A DNA stretch of 42,639 bases from positions 1-42,639 of the forward strand of contig JAISOY010000181.1 of NCBI GenBank assembly GCA_031275285.1, read 5' to 3'. Position 1 is the first letter of the stretch; every line of letters begins with the position of its first letter. Under the pieces are notes generated by a model. The model did not search any database. It saw nothing but the letters and a program-made list of their open reading frames with translations, and had not been told where the DNA came from. The position numbers and the translations under genes are program-made. Of the stretch, positions 25,401 to 32,217 are shown piece after piece. Source of the DNA: Bacteroidales bacterium. GTDB lineage: Bacteria > Bacteroidota > Bacteroidia > Bacteroidales > UBA4181.

Positions 25401-26099
25401 TGGATATACATCCTGGGCTGTCCCCGGTTTGTTGGTTTTATGACGTTGTAATTCCAGATAAAAATCACTTCCAAAACGTTCTTTAAACCACAATAAAGAT
25501 TCTTCCGCTGCAGCCATGTCGCTGTTGGCAATATGACGTGGTATCTCACCTGCAATACACGCAGAAGTAACTATCAGCCCTTCCCTGTACTTATCCAGGA
25601 TTTCCCTGTCGATTCGCGGTTTTCCATAAAATCCCTCTATAAATCCCAGGGAAACAAGTTTTACCAGATTATGGTATCCGGTCTTGTTTTTGGCTAACAA
25701 TATCAGATGATATCTGCTCGGCTTCTCTGTTTTTGTTTTTTCAAAACGGCTCCCTGGAGCCATATATACCTCACAACCAATGATCGGTTTGAAAAGTTTT
25801 TTCTCAGCTTCTTTTAACTGTTCATTCAGACCGGTTATTTTTTCTTCAATATCCGGTGTATTTTCTTCCGATAATTTCCTGATTTCAGCTTTCAGGCTCT
25901 TTATTTCTCCATTAACTCCACTATTTTTTTTACCGATGTAATTAAAAAATTCCTTGACACCGTACATATTCCCGTGATCGGTAATGGCCACGGCTTTCAT
26001 CCCGTTTGCTATGGCTTTATCTACCAAAGCAGGGATTTGTGAAGCTCCGTCAAGTGTGGAGTACTGGGTATGTACATGCAGGTGTGTGAAATTAGTCAT
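22473..26099 (-). CDS. dnaE: DNA polymerase III subunit alpha
   Basis: DnaE is the replicative polymerase catalytic subunit. The 1208-residue protein starts with the PHP domain (FTHLHVHTQYSTLDGAS, ITDHGNMYGV), continues with the polymerase domain carrying the catalytic aspartates Asp449 and Asp451 in MPDIDIDFDDDGR and the preceding GPGRGSAAGS, then FNKSHATCYSWVAYQTAYLK, the helix-hairpin-helix region, and an OB-fold near the end (FSIAGLVTSARNAIS). The length agrees with DnaE1 of Bacteroidetes. There is an Asn/Glu/Lys-rich insert around residues 64-100 inside the PHP region. It is transcribed alone or with upstream marR; 303 bases of non-coding repeat-like DNA precede it. No frameshift was seen. 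Confidence 0.97.
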   Translation of the reverse strand: MTNFTHLHVHTQYSTLDGASQIPALVDKAIANGMKAVAITDHGNMYGVKEFFNYIGKKNSGVNGEIKSLKAEIRKLSEENTPDIEEKITGLNEQLKEAEKKLFKPIIGCEVYMAPGSRFEKTKTEKPSRYHLILLAKNKTGYHNLVKLVSLGFIEGFYGKPRIDREILDKYREGLIVTSACIAGEIPRHIANSDMAAAEESLLWFKERFGSDFYLELQRHKTNKPGTAQDVYPRQEQINPVLVELANKHGLKYIATNDVHFVNEDEAEAHDRLLCISTAADVNEVNRLRYTQQEWFKTREEMSAVFPDFPEALENTIEITDKVEFYDINNAPIMPDFPLPEGFSDADEYLKHLTYEGAKKRYATIDDKVKERIDFELETIKNMGYPGYFLIVQDFIAAAREMGVSVGPGRGSAAGSAVAYCLRITDIDPIKYDLLFERFLNPDRISMPDIDIDFDDDGRGQVLQWVTEKYGRERVAHIVTFGTMAAKSAIKDVARVQNVPLSEAERLSKLIDEIPRDQKVNIKNAVNYVPAMKEALNSDDPLIADTIKYARMLEGTVRQTGVHACGVVIGRDDLTNYVPISTTFDKETNSEILVTQYEGSLIEDVGMMKMDFLGLKTLSIIKEALSNIKQTRGEDLDIDAISLEDKATYELYCNGDTTGTFQFESDGMKKYLRELKPSKFEDLIAMNALYRPGPMDYIPDFIARKHGKKKIEYDIPIMEERLRDTYGITVYQEQVMLLSRDLADFTRGQSDELRKAMGKKIIAKMNELKDKFIEGCRKNGHDEKVVEKIWTDWESFASYAFNKSHATCYSWVAYQTAYLKANYPSEYMAAVLSRNISNITEITKFMDECRYMDIEVLGPDVNESNLTFTVNKQGNIRFGLGAIKGVGTNAVASIMEERVKNGPFKDIFDFVERVNLSACNKKNIEALSQAGAFDNFPGIKREHFFTENINGETFTEILLRFGNKMQADKMMTQNSLFGGNEAIAITRPEMPQAEEWSILEKLNREKDLIGMYLSAHPLDTFRLEMEHLTNTRLEDFQNIGRMDGKEFSIAGLVTSARNAISKNGRPWGSFVLEDFTGSYEFRFFGKDYENFRNYICEGFPLFIRGSVQMNFRNELEPKIKTITMLNNVKEDMLKSISLTLPLQLITEEWMDELNNQMDAHKGNTLVKFKIIDAEENQIVDMFSRKQKISLDNDFIEYLRSRDLGFRLN

Positions 26100-26402
26100 G
26101 ATACTGATAACTAGAATAAATAAAAAACCTGGAAGAAACTCTTTCAGGATGCTAATTTAGTACATTTCGGGGAGCGAAAAAATGACTGTTGATAAGTAAG
26201 CACTCAGTACTATTTATATTTATTATAGAATTTGAATTTAAAATTAACTTCGTTGAGCCCTGCGGGGTTCAATATTCGCAAAACTTTGAATATAGGCAGA
26301 CTAAAATAACGATTTGTGTAATTATATTTTTATAATCCATATAAGTTGCATTGATCAAGTCAATTACATTCATTAAAAATGTTATTATTTAAAAGCTAAA
26401 AG
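26100..26402. other. Non-coding region between marR and dnaE with repeat-like hairpins
   Basis: 303 bases without a gene. It holds the left 24-bp inverted repeat (26194-26217); a 16-base exact match (26242-26257) to an internal part of the MITE at 16522-16537, in inverted orientation; an 8-bp stem TTGAGCCC/GGGTTCAA (26253-26260 with 26265-26272); and a 6-bp stem ATATTC/GAATAT (26272-26277 with 26288-26293). No promoter consensus for dnaE was found. Confidence 0.6.
26194..26217 (+). repeat. 24-bp inverted repeat, left copy
   Basis: The reverse complement of this stretch matches 26911-26934 at 23 of 24 positions. It lies 95 bases upstream of the dnaE start. The core AGTACTGAGTGCT is itself nearly palindromic. 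Confidence 0.8.
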
Positions 26403-26771
26403 TTACCTGATTAATGGCTGTAGAAGGTCAGGAACCTTAACAGTGTTACATGTTATGGAAGAAAGTAATTCTTTTCCTTTGGGTGTAAGGGAAAAATACA
26501 TCTGTCGTTTGTCCTCCTTCCCGATCACACGTTCAACCAACCCTTTTTCTTCAACCGACTTAATGACTTTGGAAGCATTTGATGCCGTAAGTTCCAAAAG
26601 CATGGCTATTTGTCCCGAAGACAACATCACTTCTTTTGATATACTGCATAATAACATTCCTTCATTGAGGCATAAACGGTATTTTTTTTCAAACCGTCTT
26701 TCAAACTCTGCTATCGCACGGTAAATATCCCTGATTTTACATAAAGTTTCCATCGTTTTTATTGAGGACAT
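26403..26771 (-). CDS. MarR-family transcriptional regulator
   Basis: A 122-residue winged-helix DNA-binding protein. Helix-turn-helix: VMLSSGQIAMLLELTASNAS followed by KVIKSVEEKGLVERV, with the wing GKEDKRQMYFSLTPKGKELL, which is the MarR signature. MarR proteins act as dimers on palindromic operators and often respond to small ligands. A 19-bp perfect palindrome lies 6 bases upstream of the ATG, suggesting autoregulation. The start could also be Met7 (26753). The gene lies alone between thioredoxin and dnaE, all on the minus strand, within a segment bounded by inverted repeats. The ligand and other targets are unknown. Confidence 0.9.
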   Translation of the reverse strand: MSSIKTMETLCKIRDIYRAIAEFERRFEKKYRLCLNEGMLLCSISKEVMLSSGQIAMLLELTASNASKVIKSVEEKGLVERVIGKEDKRQMYFSLTPKGKELLSSITCNTVKVPDLLQPLIR

Positions 26772-26777
26772 AGGTTA

Positions 26778-26826
26778 ATAAATTGGAGATGTTGGACTTT
26801 CAAAAAATCCAACATCTCCAATTTAT
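26778..26826. promoter_or_regulatory. 19-bp perfect palindrome directly upstream of marR
   Basis: The left arm 26778-26796 and right arm 26808-26826 are perfect reverse complements over 19 bp (core TTGGAGATGTTGGA), with an 11-base centre CTTTCAAAAAA. It ends 6 bases before the marR ATG at 26771. It may be the operator of MarR or a hairpin in its leader that covers the ribosome-binding region. Confidence 0.7.
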
Positions 26827-26910
26827 CAATTAAGTTATTAAGTAATACTTATAAAATAATAACATATTTTATAATCGTAATCAATTTGATCAATGAGATT
26901 TAAGAAAACA

Positions 26911-26934
26911 ATAAATAGCACTGAGTGCTTACTT
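26911..26934 (+). repeat. 24-bp inverted repeat, right copy
   Basis: Partner of 26194-26217. It overlaps the last codon and stop of the thioredoxin gene. Its core AGCACTGAGTGCT is a 13-base palindrome. The pair bounds a 741-bp segment containing marR. Confidence 0.8.
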
Positions 26935-27402
26935 TTTCTTCTTTAACAATACTTCATCGATTACATTCTTAAATGAGGATTTGGGCATAGCACCCTGTGC
27001 CAACTGTGGTTGTTCATCCATCGGAATGAACAATAATGTCGGAATACTACGGACATCAAATGCCGCAGCCAATTCCCGCTCTTTTTCCGTATCTATCTTA
27101 TAGATATAGATCTGCCCGTCATATTCAGCGGCCAGTTCTTCCAATACAGGCGCAATTGTTTTACATGGACCACACCACGATGCATAAAAATCAATGATCG
27201 CCGGCTTATCTCCTAAATATTTCCACTCAGTCGGATTGGCTTCATAATTCATCACCTTGCTTAAAAAATCCGCTTTTGTCAATTCTATTGTTTTCACTTT
27301 ATTGTTTGTTTTTGAGTTTTTATTATTCTGTTTATTTGTCTGGCTGGTACACATTGAATATGTCATCCCTGTCATGATTAATATTAACAATACTTTCTTC
27401 AT
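26929..27402 (-). CDS. Exported thioredoxin-fold protein
   Basis: A 157-residue thioredoxin with a hydrophobic leader (MKKVLLILIMTGMTYSM) and an Asn/Lys-rich spacer (about 21-37), so it acts in the periplasm; Cys18 could be lipidated, though the residues before it are a poor lipobox. The active site is WCGPC (Cys77, Cys80) and the cis-proline is Pro121 in RSIPTLLF. It would reduce or exchange disulfides in exported proteins. It starts 3 bases after the DUF6132-like gene, so the two are translated together, and a redox link between them is likely. Its last codon and stop lie within the 24-bp inverted repeat. Confidence 0.9.
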   Translation of the reverse strand: MKKVLLILIMTGMTYSMCTSQTNKQNNKNSKTNNKVKTIELTKADFLSKVMNYEANPTEWKYLGDKPAIIDFYASWCGPCKTIAPVLEELAAEYDGQIYIYKIDTEKERELAAAFDVRSIPTLLFIPMDEQPQLAQGAMPKSSFKNVIDEVLLKKKK

Positions 27403-27405
27403 ACT

Positions 27406-27636
27406 TTACTGTTTTGATTTGCTTTCTTTTTTTGTGAACATATCAAAAAATAACCCGCCTATTATAGCCCCCGCTATCGTACTGTACAAGGGAGAAGCTG
27501 TAATAGGGCAGGTACCCGAAAAACACCCTATTTGCATCCAGTAGATATAACCACCCACTGCTCCGCAAATTATCCCTAAAAAAATCAACCATTTGCTTTT
27601 AAAAAGATTCTTTGCTGTTTTTAAATATTTCACCAT
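27406..27636 (-). CDS. Small membrane protein with a Cys-x4-Cys motif (DUF6132-like)
   Basis: A 76-residue protein with two membrane helices (about 15-35 and 50-68). Between them is IGCFSGTCPITASPLYST, with Cys38 and Cys43. The same pattern is found in small Bacteroidetes proteins of the DUF6132 type and at the end of some rhodanese-like membrane proteins; their function is not established. It is immediately upstream of the exported thioredoxin (3-base gap), which suggests that the cysteine pair may be its redox partner. The family name is from memory. Confidence 0.7.
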   Translation of the reverse strand: MVKYLKTAKNLFKSKWLIFLGIICGAVGGYIYWMQIGCFSGTCPITASPLYSTIAGAIIGGLFFDMFTKKESKSKQ

Positions 27637-27683
27637 CTAAACATATTTTGATACAAGAGTATTTGTACAATAAACATGCCAAG

Positions 27684-27698
27684 TTTTCCAATGGAAAA
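27684..27698. promoter_or_regulatory. Short palindrome upstream of the DUF6132-thioredoxin pair
   Basis: TTTTCCA, a single A, then TGGAAAA: 7-bp perfect arms, 47 bases before the ATG at 27636. It may be an operator; nothing else supports it. Confidence 0.3.
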
Positions 27699-27758
27699 TA
27701 ATTCCACAGGAAATAAAACGCTTACATATTTATATGCTGACCACACCGGTAGCTATAC

Positions 27759-28736
27759 TCACATCATTATCAATGAATCGCCTGAAAGGTATCGTTTGTC
27801 TTTATTCCCCAATAATTTTACGATCCAGACAACAGCGACTGCCATCATAATCCGGGGTAAGGTTATCCAACCAATACCAACCCCAATAGCCAAAAAAAGA
27901 ATAGTATCTTCAAGCAATGAATGGGAAAAGCTGATATGGTAATTGAATAAACCAACATCCCTTTCCGATATTTTATCATCTTTCCGGTATTCAAGCAATG
28001 CTGAAATGCCTGCAGTCAAACCCGAAATATTGGCAATTGTCCATGGAAAAGCCATATTACGGGACAATCCCATGGGAAAAAACAGAGGAGTGATCCAGCG
28101 GGAAAAAGTCTTCATGATCCCATACTCATCAAGGATATACCGTAATATATTTAATGCCAAAGTGATACAAATTAGCTTAAATGTCAGCATCAGGGTCCCT
28201 GTCAGCCAATGCTGCATTACGTCTATAAAAGGTAAATGATTAGCTTCTATTCCATGAATAATGATAGTATCACTTTCAGGAAGCACCTGGTTAAGAAGCA
28301 AACCGCCAATAATAGCGCCTCCGACCCTCAGGCAGATTATCCGGAAAGCGGATAATCCGGCTTTTACCTGTATTGTCGTCTCAATGATCAGGTCATGTGC
28401 CAGAAGTACCATTAATGCCATAATGGTTATTTCCTTGGCTGTAAAAGGAATGGATTGTATAACGGCAATTCCGGCATATATATTTCCTAAAGCCGAAGTA
28501 ATCAGAACCAGAACCGTTTCTCCGCGTAATCCGAATATCCGGCATACAGGTTCTGCCATATATGCTATATCATTGAGGATCCCCCAATGCTGCAATAATA
28601 CGACACAATAGGAAACCGGGATCATGATGCTGATTAGCCGGAATATCGTTTTAAGGGTTGACCTAAACATCCTACGAACAGGATTGGACATCATCGGCCG
28701 CAACGTCCTATGGGAATCTTTCCGGTAAACGGTCAT
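27759..28736 (-). CDS. Nucleoside-recognition (Gate) domain membrane protein
   Basis: A 325-residue inner-membrane protein with about eight hydrophobic segments in two halves. Both halves have the Gate/nucleoside-recognition layout seen in spore-maturation proteins and in FeoB and nucleoside transporters: LGNIYAGIAVIQS and MALMVLLAHDLIIETTIQVK in the first, and WTIANISGLTAGISALLEY with YHISFSHSLLEDTILFLAIG in the second. The repeated H-(D/S)-LxE(D)T element supports an internal duplication. The substrate is not known. The start may be Met1 or the Met at 28694. It is transcribed on the same strand as, and 122 bases upstream of, the DUF6132-thioredoxin pair and 34 bases downstream of the last glycosyltransferase. 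Confidence 0.8.
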   Translation of the reverse strand: MTVYRKDSHRTLRPMMSNPVRRMFRSTLKTIFRLISIMIPVSYCVVLLQHWGILNDIAYMAEPVCRIFGLRGETVLVLITSALGNIYAGIAVIQSIPFTAKEITIMALMVLLAHDLIIETTIQVKAGLSAFRIICLRVGGAIIGGLLLNQVLPESDTIIIHGIEANHLPFIDVMQHWLTGTLMLTFKLICITLALNILRYILDEYGIMKTFSRWITPLFFPMGLSRNMAFPWTIANISGLTAGISALLEYRKDDKISERDVGLFNYHISFSHSLLEDTILFLAIGVGIGWITLPRIMMAVAVVWIVKLLGNKDKRYLSGDSLIMM

Positions 28737-28770
28737 TGTTCTTTAAAAAATAAAACATTGTCCGTACAGA

Positions 28771-29538
28771 TTAGTGGGTCCATTTCATCTTCCGGAAAAG
28801 TTTTAATTGTGATAATTTTGAAAAATTTTTCCAGATCAACGCCCGCAGTCCACCAATATTGTTGAATTTCATAGACTTATAATCTTCCTGACTCTTACGG
28901 AATAAATTTCCGATATTCTTGTTACTCATCCCACCCATTCTCATTCGTACAATAATATGGGGTAAATATTCACTTTTAAAATCCGGTTGACTGAAAAAAC
29001 GCAAAATAAGATCATAATCTGCAGCTATGCGAAGATTCGTATTGAAATTCCCATATTTTTCATACATCTTTTTTAAAACAAAAAGTGTAGGATGAGGAGG
29101 CATCCACCCTTGTTTCAATAACTGAGGAGTAAAATCATTACTTTTCCAAAACCGCACAATATTATGTACATCATTACGCGCTACGTACACCAGATCTCCA
29201 TAGACAGCATCCACCTGCTTCTTTTCAAAAATGTCTATAATTTTACTGACCGTAGAGTAATCACATAATACATCATCCGCATGCAGGAACCCGATAACGT
29301 CACCGGTTGCCATATCCAGACCTCTATTTAAGGCATAATAAATCCCTTCGTCCGGTTCACTGATCCATTTCGCAATAAAATGCTGGTATTCTTTAATAAT
29401 ATCTACAGTTCCGTCTGCTGATCCTCCATCTACCACAATATACTCGATATCCGGATAGGTTTGTGACAACACCGATTCTATGGTAGACCGGATGGTGTCA
29501 ACATTATTGTATGAAGCGGTAATAATAGATACTTTCAT
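28771..29538 (-). CDS. Family 2 glycosyltransferase
   Basis: A 255-residue GT-A enzyme of the WcaA/colanic-acid-like GT2 group. MKVSIITASYNNVDTIRSTI is the standard N-terminus, VDGGSADGT the nucleotide site, FLHADDVL the DxD-like metal motif, and GWMPPHPTLFVLKKMYEKYG with RIAADYDLILRF the acceptor region. It would add one sugar to a lipid-linked glycan in the cytoplasm. It is the last gene of the polysaccharide locus, 78 bases behind the other GT2 gene; a perfect -7 word TACCTTTG (29586-29593, minus) in that gap hints at a secondary promoter. The sugar specificity is unknown. Confidence 0.9.
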   Translation of the reverse strand: MKVSIITASYNNVDTIRSTIESVLSQTYPDIEYIVVDGGSADGTVDIIKEYQHFIAKWISEPDEGIYYALNRGLDMATGDVIGFLHADDVLCDYSTVSKIIDIFEKKQVDAVYGDLVYVARNDVHNIVRFWKSNDFTPQLLKQGWMPPHPTLFVLKKMYEKYGNFNTNLRIAADYDLILRFFSQPDFKSEYLPHIIVRMRMGGMSNKNIGNLFRKSQEDYKSMKFNNIGGLRALIWKNFSKLSQLKLFRKMKWTH

Positions 29539-29616
29539 TAAAGCCTAATAGCCTGTAAAGACAGGGGATAATTGATTATCAGAAACAAAGGTAAAATATT
29601 TTTTTCAAAAAACACA

Positions 29617-30528
29617 CTAAAAATTCCGGCAGTCGATTCCATAATTCGTTTTTATATAATCTATGATCTTCTCTTTATCCTTACCACAATTTTTTTTTAT
29701 CTCAAAAATTTTGGCATCTACCAGGGTTCTATACCACCATCCCTGCAAAAAATGCCACAAAAAACCTTCTTTGCCTTCAATAAAACCTAATTTCAGGAAA
29801 TATCGGTATAAAAAATATGAAAAAGAACGCCAAAATAAAGGAGCTTTGGCATATTTTAATTTTTTCTTTCGTTTGGCTAAAGCCTGTTCCCCCATAATAG
29901 CCTCATTTATATTATCCCGATCAAACAATTCCAATTCTGTATCCAACAAATCTATTGCCTCACGGATCGAATACTGATTGTGCTTAGCTGTCCACCAGGT
30001 GAGGTTATTTAAATTATCATCTGCAAATTCATTTTCAAAAACTATGGTCTTCCCTGAATTCAGCTGAATATGTTCATCCATCCAACGGGATTCACACCTG
30101 CCGATATGATGTTTGAATACTCTAAGTAACAACACTTTTCCAGCAGCTCTTCTTAGATGTCGTCCCATAAATACGCGGCGTAAAGGGAATACGATTCCGG
30201 AAACATCACTATCCAAACCTGGTAATTTTCGTTTTAATTCCTCTTTTAATTCCTCTGTAAGGTATTCATCTGCATCCAGACGCATCACCCACTTTGTTTG
30301 TATAGGTATATGATCCAACGCCCAGTTAAACTGTTTGGCGTGGTTATTTTGCCATTTATTTTGAAAAACCCCTGCGCCCAGTTCTTCAGCCATGGAAACC
30401 GTATGATCTGTAGAAAATGAGTCTACCACAAAAATCTGTTTTACAATGGGCTTCACATTTTCAATACAACGACGGATGTGGATCTCTTCATTGTAGGTAA
30501 GAATGATGACTGAAATATCCAAGCTCAT
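29617..30528 (-). CDS. Family 2 glycosyltransferase, WaaE/KdtX-like
   Basis: A 303-residue GT2 enzyme. It opens DISVIILTYNEEIHIRRCIE and has VVDSFSTDHT and MRLDADEYLTEEL (DxD metal site), followed by the FPLRRVFMGRHLRRA and HIQLNSGKTIVFENEF stretches found in WaaE-type core glucosyltransferases. The C-terminal part has amphipathic helices (RSFSYFLYRYFLKLGFIEGK) that suggest membrane association. It begins one base after the acetyltransferase gene stop and belongs to the same operon. Substrate unknown. Confidence 0.9.
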   Translation of the reverse strand: MSLDISVIILTYNEEIHIRRCIENVKPIVKQIFVVDSFSTDHTVSMAEELGAGVFQNKWQNNHAKQFNWALDHIPIQTKWVMRLDADEYLTEELKEELKRKLPGLDSDVSGIVFPLRRVFMGRHLRRAAGKVLLLRVFKHHIGRCESRWMDEHIQLNSGKTIVFENEFADDNLNNLTWWTAKHNQYSIREAIDLLDTELELFDRDNINEAIMGEQALAKRKKKLKYAKAPLFWRSFSYFLYRYFLKLGFIEGKEGFLWHFLQGWWYRTLVDAKIFEIKKNCGKDKEKIIDYIKTNYGIDCRNF

Positions 30529-30529
30529 A

Positions 30530-31087
30530 TTAACTCTTTATTTCTCGCTTTTTAATAAATTTTGCAGGATTTCCACCGACTATGGTCCACGGGTCAACAT
30601 CCTTATAAACCGACGCTGTCGCCCCAACCACTGCACCCTGTTTTATTATCACACCCATTCCGATATAAGCAGCTGTTCCTATCCATACCTGATCTTCAAT
30701 AATAATTTCATCTGTTACCAGGGGATGATCACATTTCGAAATATTATGGGATGCAGCACATAAATATGTTTTCTGGGATACTGTAGAATGTGCTCCGATT
30801 TTTATCCTGGCCGGATTGTAACAATCCACTTCAGGAGCCAAACAACTATATTCTTCCATTACCAGGTTCCAGGGCATATATACTTTGACATTAGAATAAA
30901 CTATTGCTGTTTTATGTATTTTAGCCCCAAATAAACGAAGCAGAAAACGTTTCCATCCGCTTAATAAACTACGTGGTATAGGACGCGCAAAAATGGTCCA
31001 GATAATGGTCCAAAAGAACCGGGTAATCTGATTCCTTCTGCTTAACGCATTTTTATACTGTGACAGATCAACTTTTGTCTCTTTCAT
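30530..31087 (-). CDS. WcaF-like sugar O-acetyltransferase (hexapeptide repeat)
   Basis: A 185-residue left-handed beta-helix acyltransferase. Hexapeptide repeats run through the C-terminal half (IKIGAHSTVSQKTYLC, VWIGTAAYIGMGVIIKQGAV, VGATASVYKDVDPWTIVGGN) with the acceptor His in AASHNISKCDHPL, as in colanic acid WcaF. It would acetylate a sugar of the glycan built by this locus. Gaps to its neighbours are 1-2 bases, so it is translationally linked to the flanking glycosyltransferases. Confidence 0.9.
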   Translation of the reverse strand: MKETKVDLSQYKNALSRRNQITRFFWTIIWTIFARPIPRSLLSGWKRFLLRLFGAKIHKTAIVYSNVKVYMPWNLVMEEYSCLAPEVDCYNPARIKIGAHSTVSQKTYLCAASHNISKCDHPLVTDEIIIEDQVWIGTAAYIGMGVIIKQGAVVGATASVYKDVDPWTIVGGNPAKFIKKREIKS

Positions 31088-31089
31088 TG

Positions 31090-32217
31090 TTACAAATATA
31101 CAAAATCAGGTTTTTCGCCACCATATAAAATCCACTCATATAATTGTTTCATCTTCTTTGCAACCACCTCTGTGGAATAATTTTCTATTACTAATTTTCT
31201 TCCGTTTTCACCCATTTTTACCCTTTCCGTTTCCGGAGTATTTATGGCTACCTCAATTGTTTGAGCTAATGTATTCATATCATTACTCACCCACCAGCCA
31301 CAATGATATGTATCCAATTCCTCCCAAGGTGTACCTTTTGATGCAATAACCGGTATTCCTAATGAAAGAGCTTCCGGAACCACCATCCCAAAATTTTCCG
31401 AATGGCTGGGTAACACTAAATATGATAATGAACCCAGTATCTTCTTCATATCATCACCCTGTAAAAAACCTGTAAATCGGATCCTTGAATCATCACCTGC
31501 TATTTTTTTTAAACTATTTTCATAATCAATATCTCCCGAACCAATTAATACTAAATTACAATCTTTAGGGTTTATTTTTTTAAATGCTTCTATCAATGCT
31601 TCTATATTTTTTATAGGATGGAATCGACCCATAAAACCAAGAGTTACACTTGTCTCTTTTTGATTAAACTTTTCTCTTCCTGATACATTCCTGATCGAAT
31701 TAGGTATGATTGCTACCGGATTTTTTAACCCGAAAGTCCGGAAATGTTCCAATTCTTTACTTGAAGTTGCCTGCAAGCATGTTGCCATTTCCAAATCTTT
31801 TCGTTGAAACAAAATAGATGCTATTTTTTTCTTCCATTTTGAAACTTGTAATGCCTGAGGGAATAACATTCCATGAGGCGCAATTAAGCATGCCTTATGC
31901 TTCTTTACAGCCATCCGTAATGTAATATGACTGGGATAAGTCCATAGTGCATTGGCATGATACAAATCATACTCATTATGGTTTATAAGATATTCCTTAA
32001 AATTGTGGCTAAAGAGGAATGATGTAGATGTATCATCAGGTAATGCCTTAATAAAAGCATCTTCGGCAATTATTTTATTTCCCGGATTTTTTGAGAAAAA
32101 AGTCAAAACATCCACATCAACATTCATCTGTCTTAACCCATTTACCAAATTATAGGTACAAGTAGTCGGTCCGCCACTGTTTACACTTAATCCTGGTATA
32201 GTATGAAGAATTTTCAT
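31090..32217 (-). CDS. Family 4 glycosyltransferase
   Basis: A 375-residue GT-B enzyme. The N-terminal domain starts MKILHTIPGLSVNSGGPTTC, and the C-terminal domain has the donor-binding region VTLGFMGRFHPIKNIEALIE and the ExFxxxxxE motif in SENFGMVVPEALSLGIPVIA. It transfers a sugar from a nucleotide donor in the cytoplasm. Its ATG overlaps the previous gene's stop by one base (TAATG), a sign of translational coupling. Substrate unknown. Confidence 0.9.
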   Translation of the reverse strand: MKILHTIPGLSVNSGGPTTCTYNLVNGLRQMNVDVDVLTFFSKNPGNKIIAEDAFIKALPDDTSTSFLFSHNFKEYLINHNEYDLYHANALWTYPSHITLRMAVKKHKACLIAPHGMLFPQALQVSKWKKKIASILFQRKDLEMATCLQATSSKELEHFRTFGLKNPVAIIPNSIRNVSGREKFNQKETSVTLGFMGRFHPIKNIEALIEAFKKINPKDCNLVLIGSGDIDYENSLKKIAGDDSRIRFTGFLQGDDMKKILGSLSYLVLPSHSENFGMVVPEALSLGIPVIASKGTPWEELDTYHCGWWVSNDMNTLAQTIEVAINTPETERVKMGENGRKLVIENYSTEVVAKKMKQLYEWILYGGEKPDFVYL

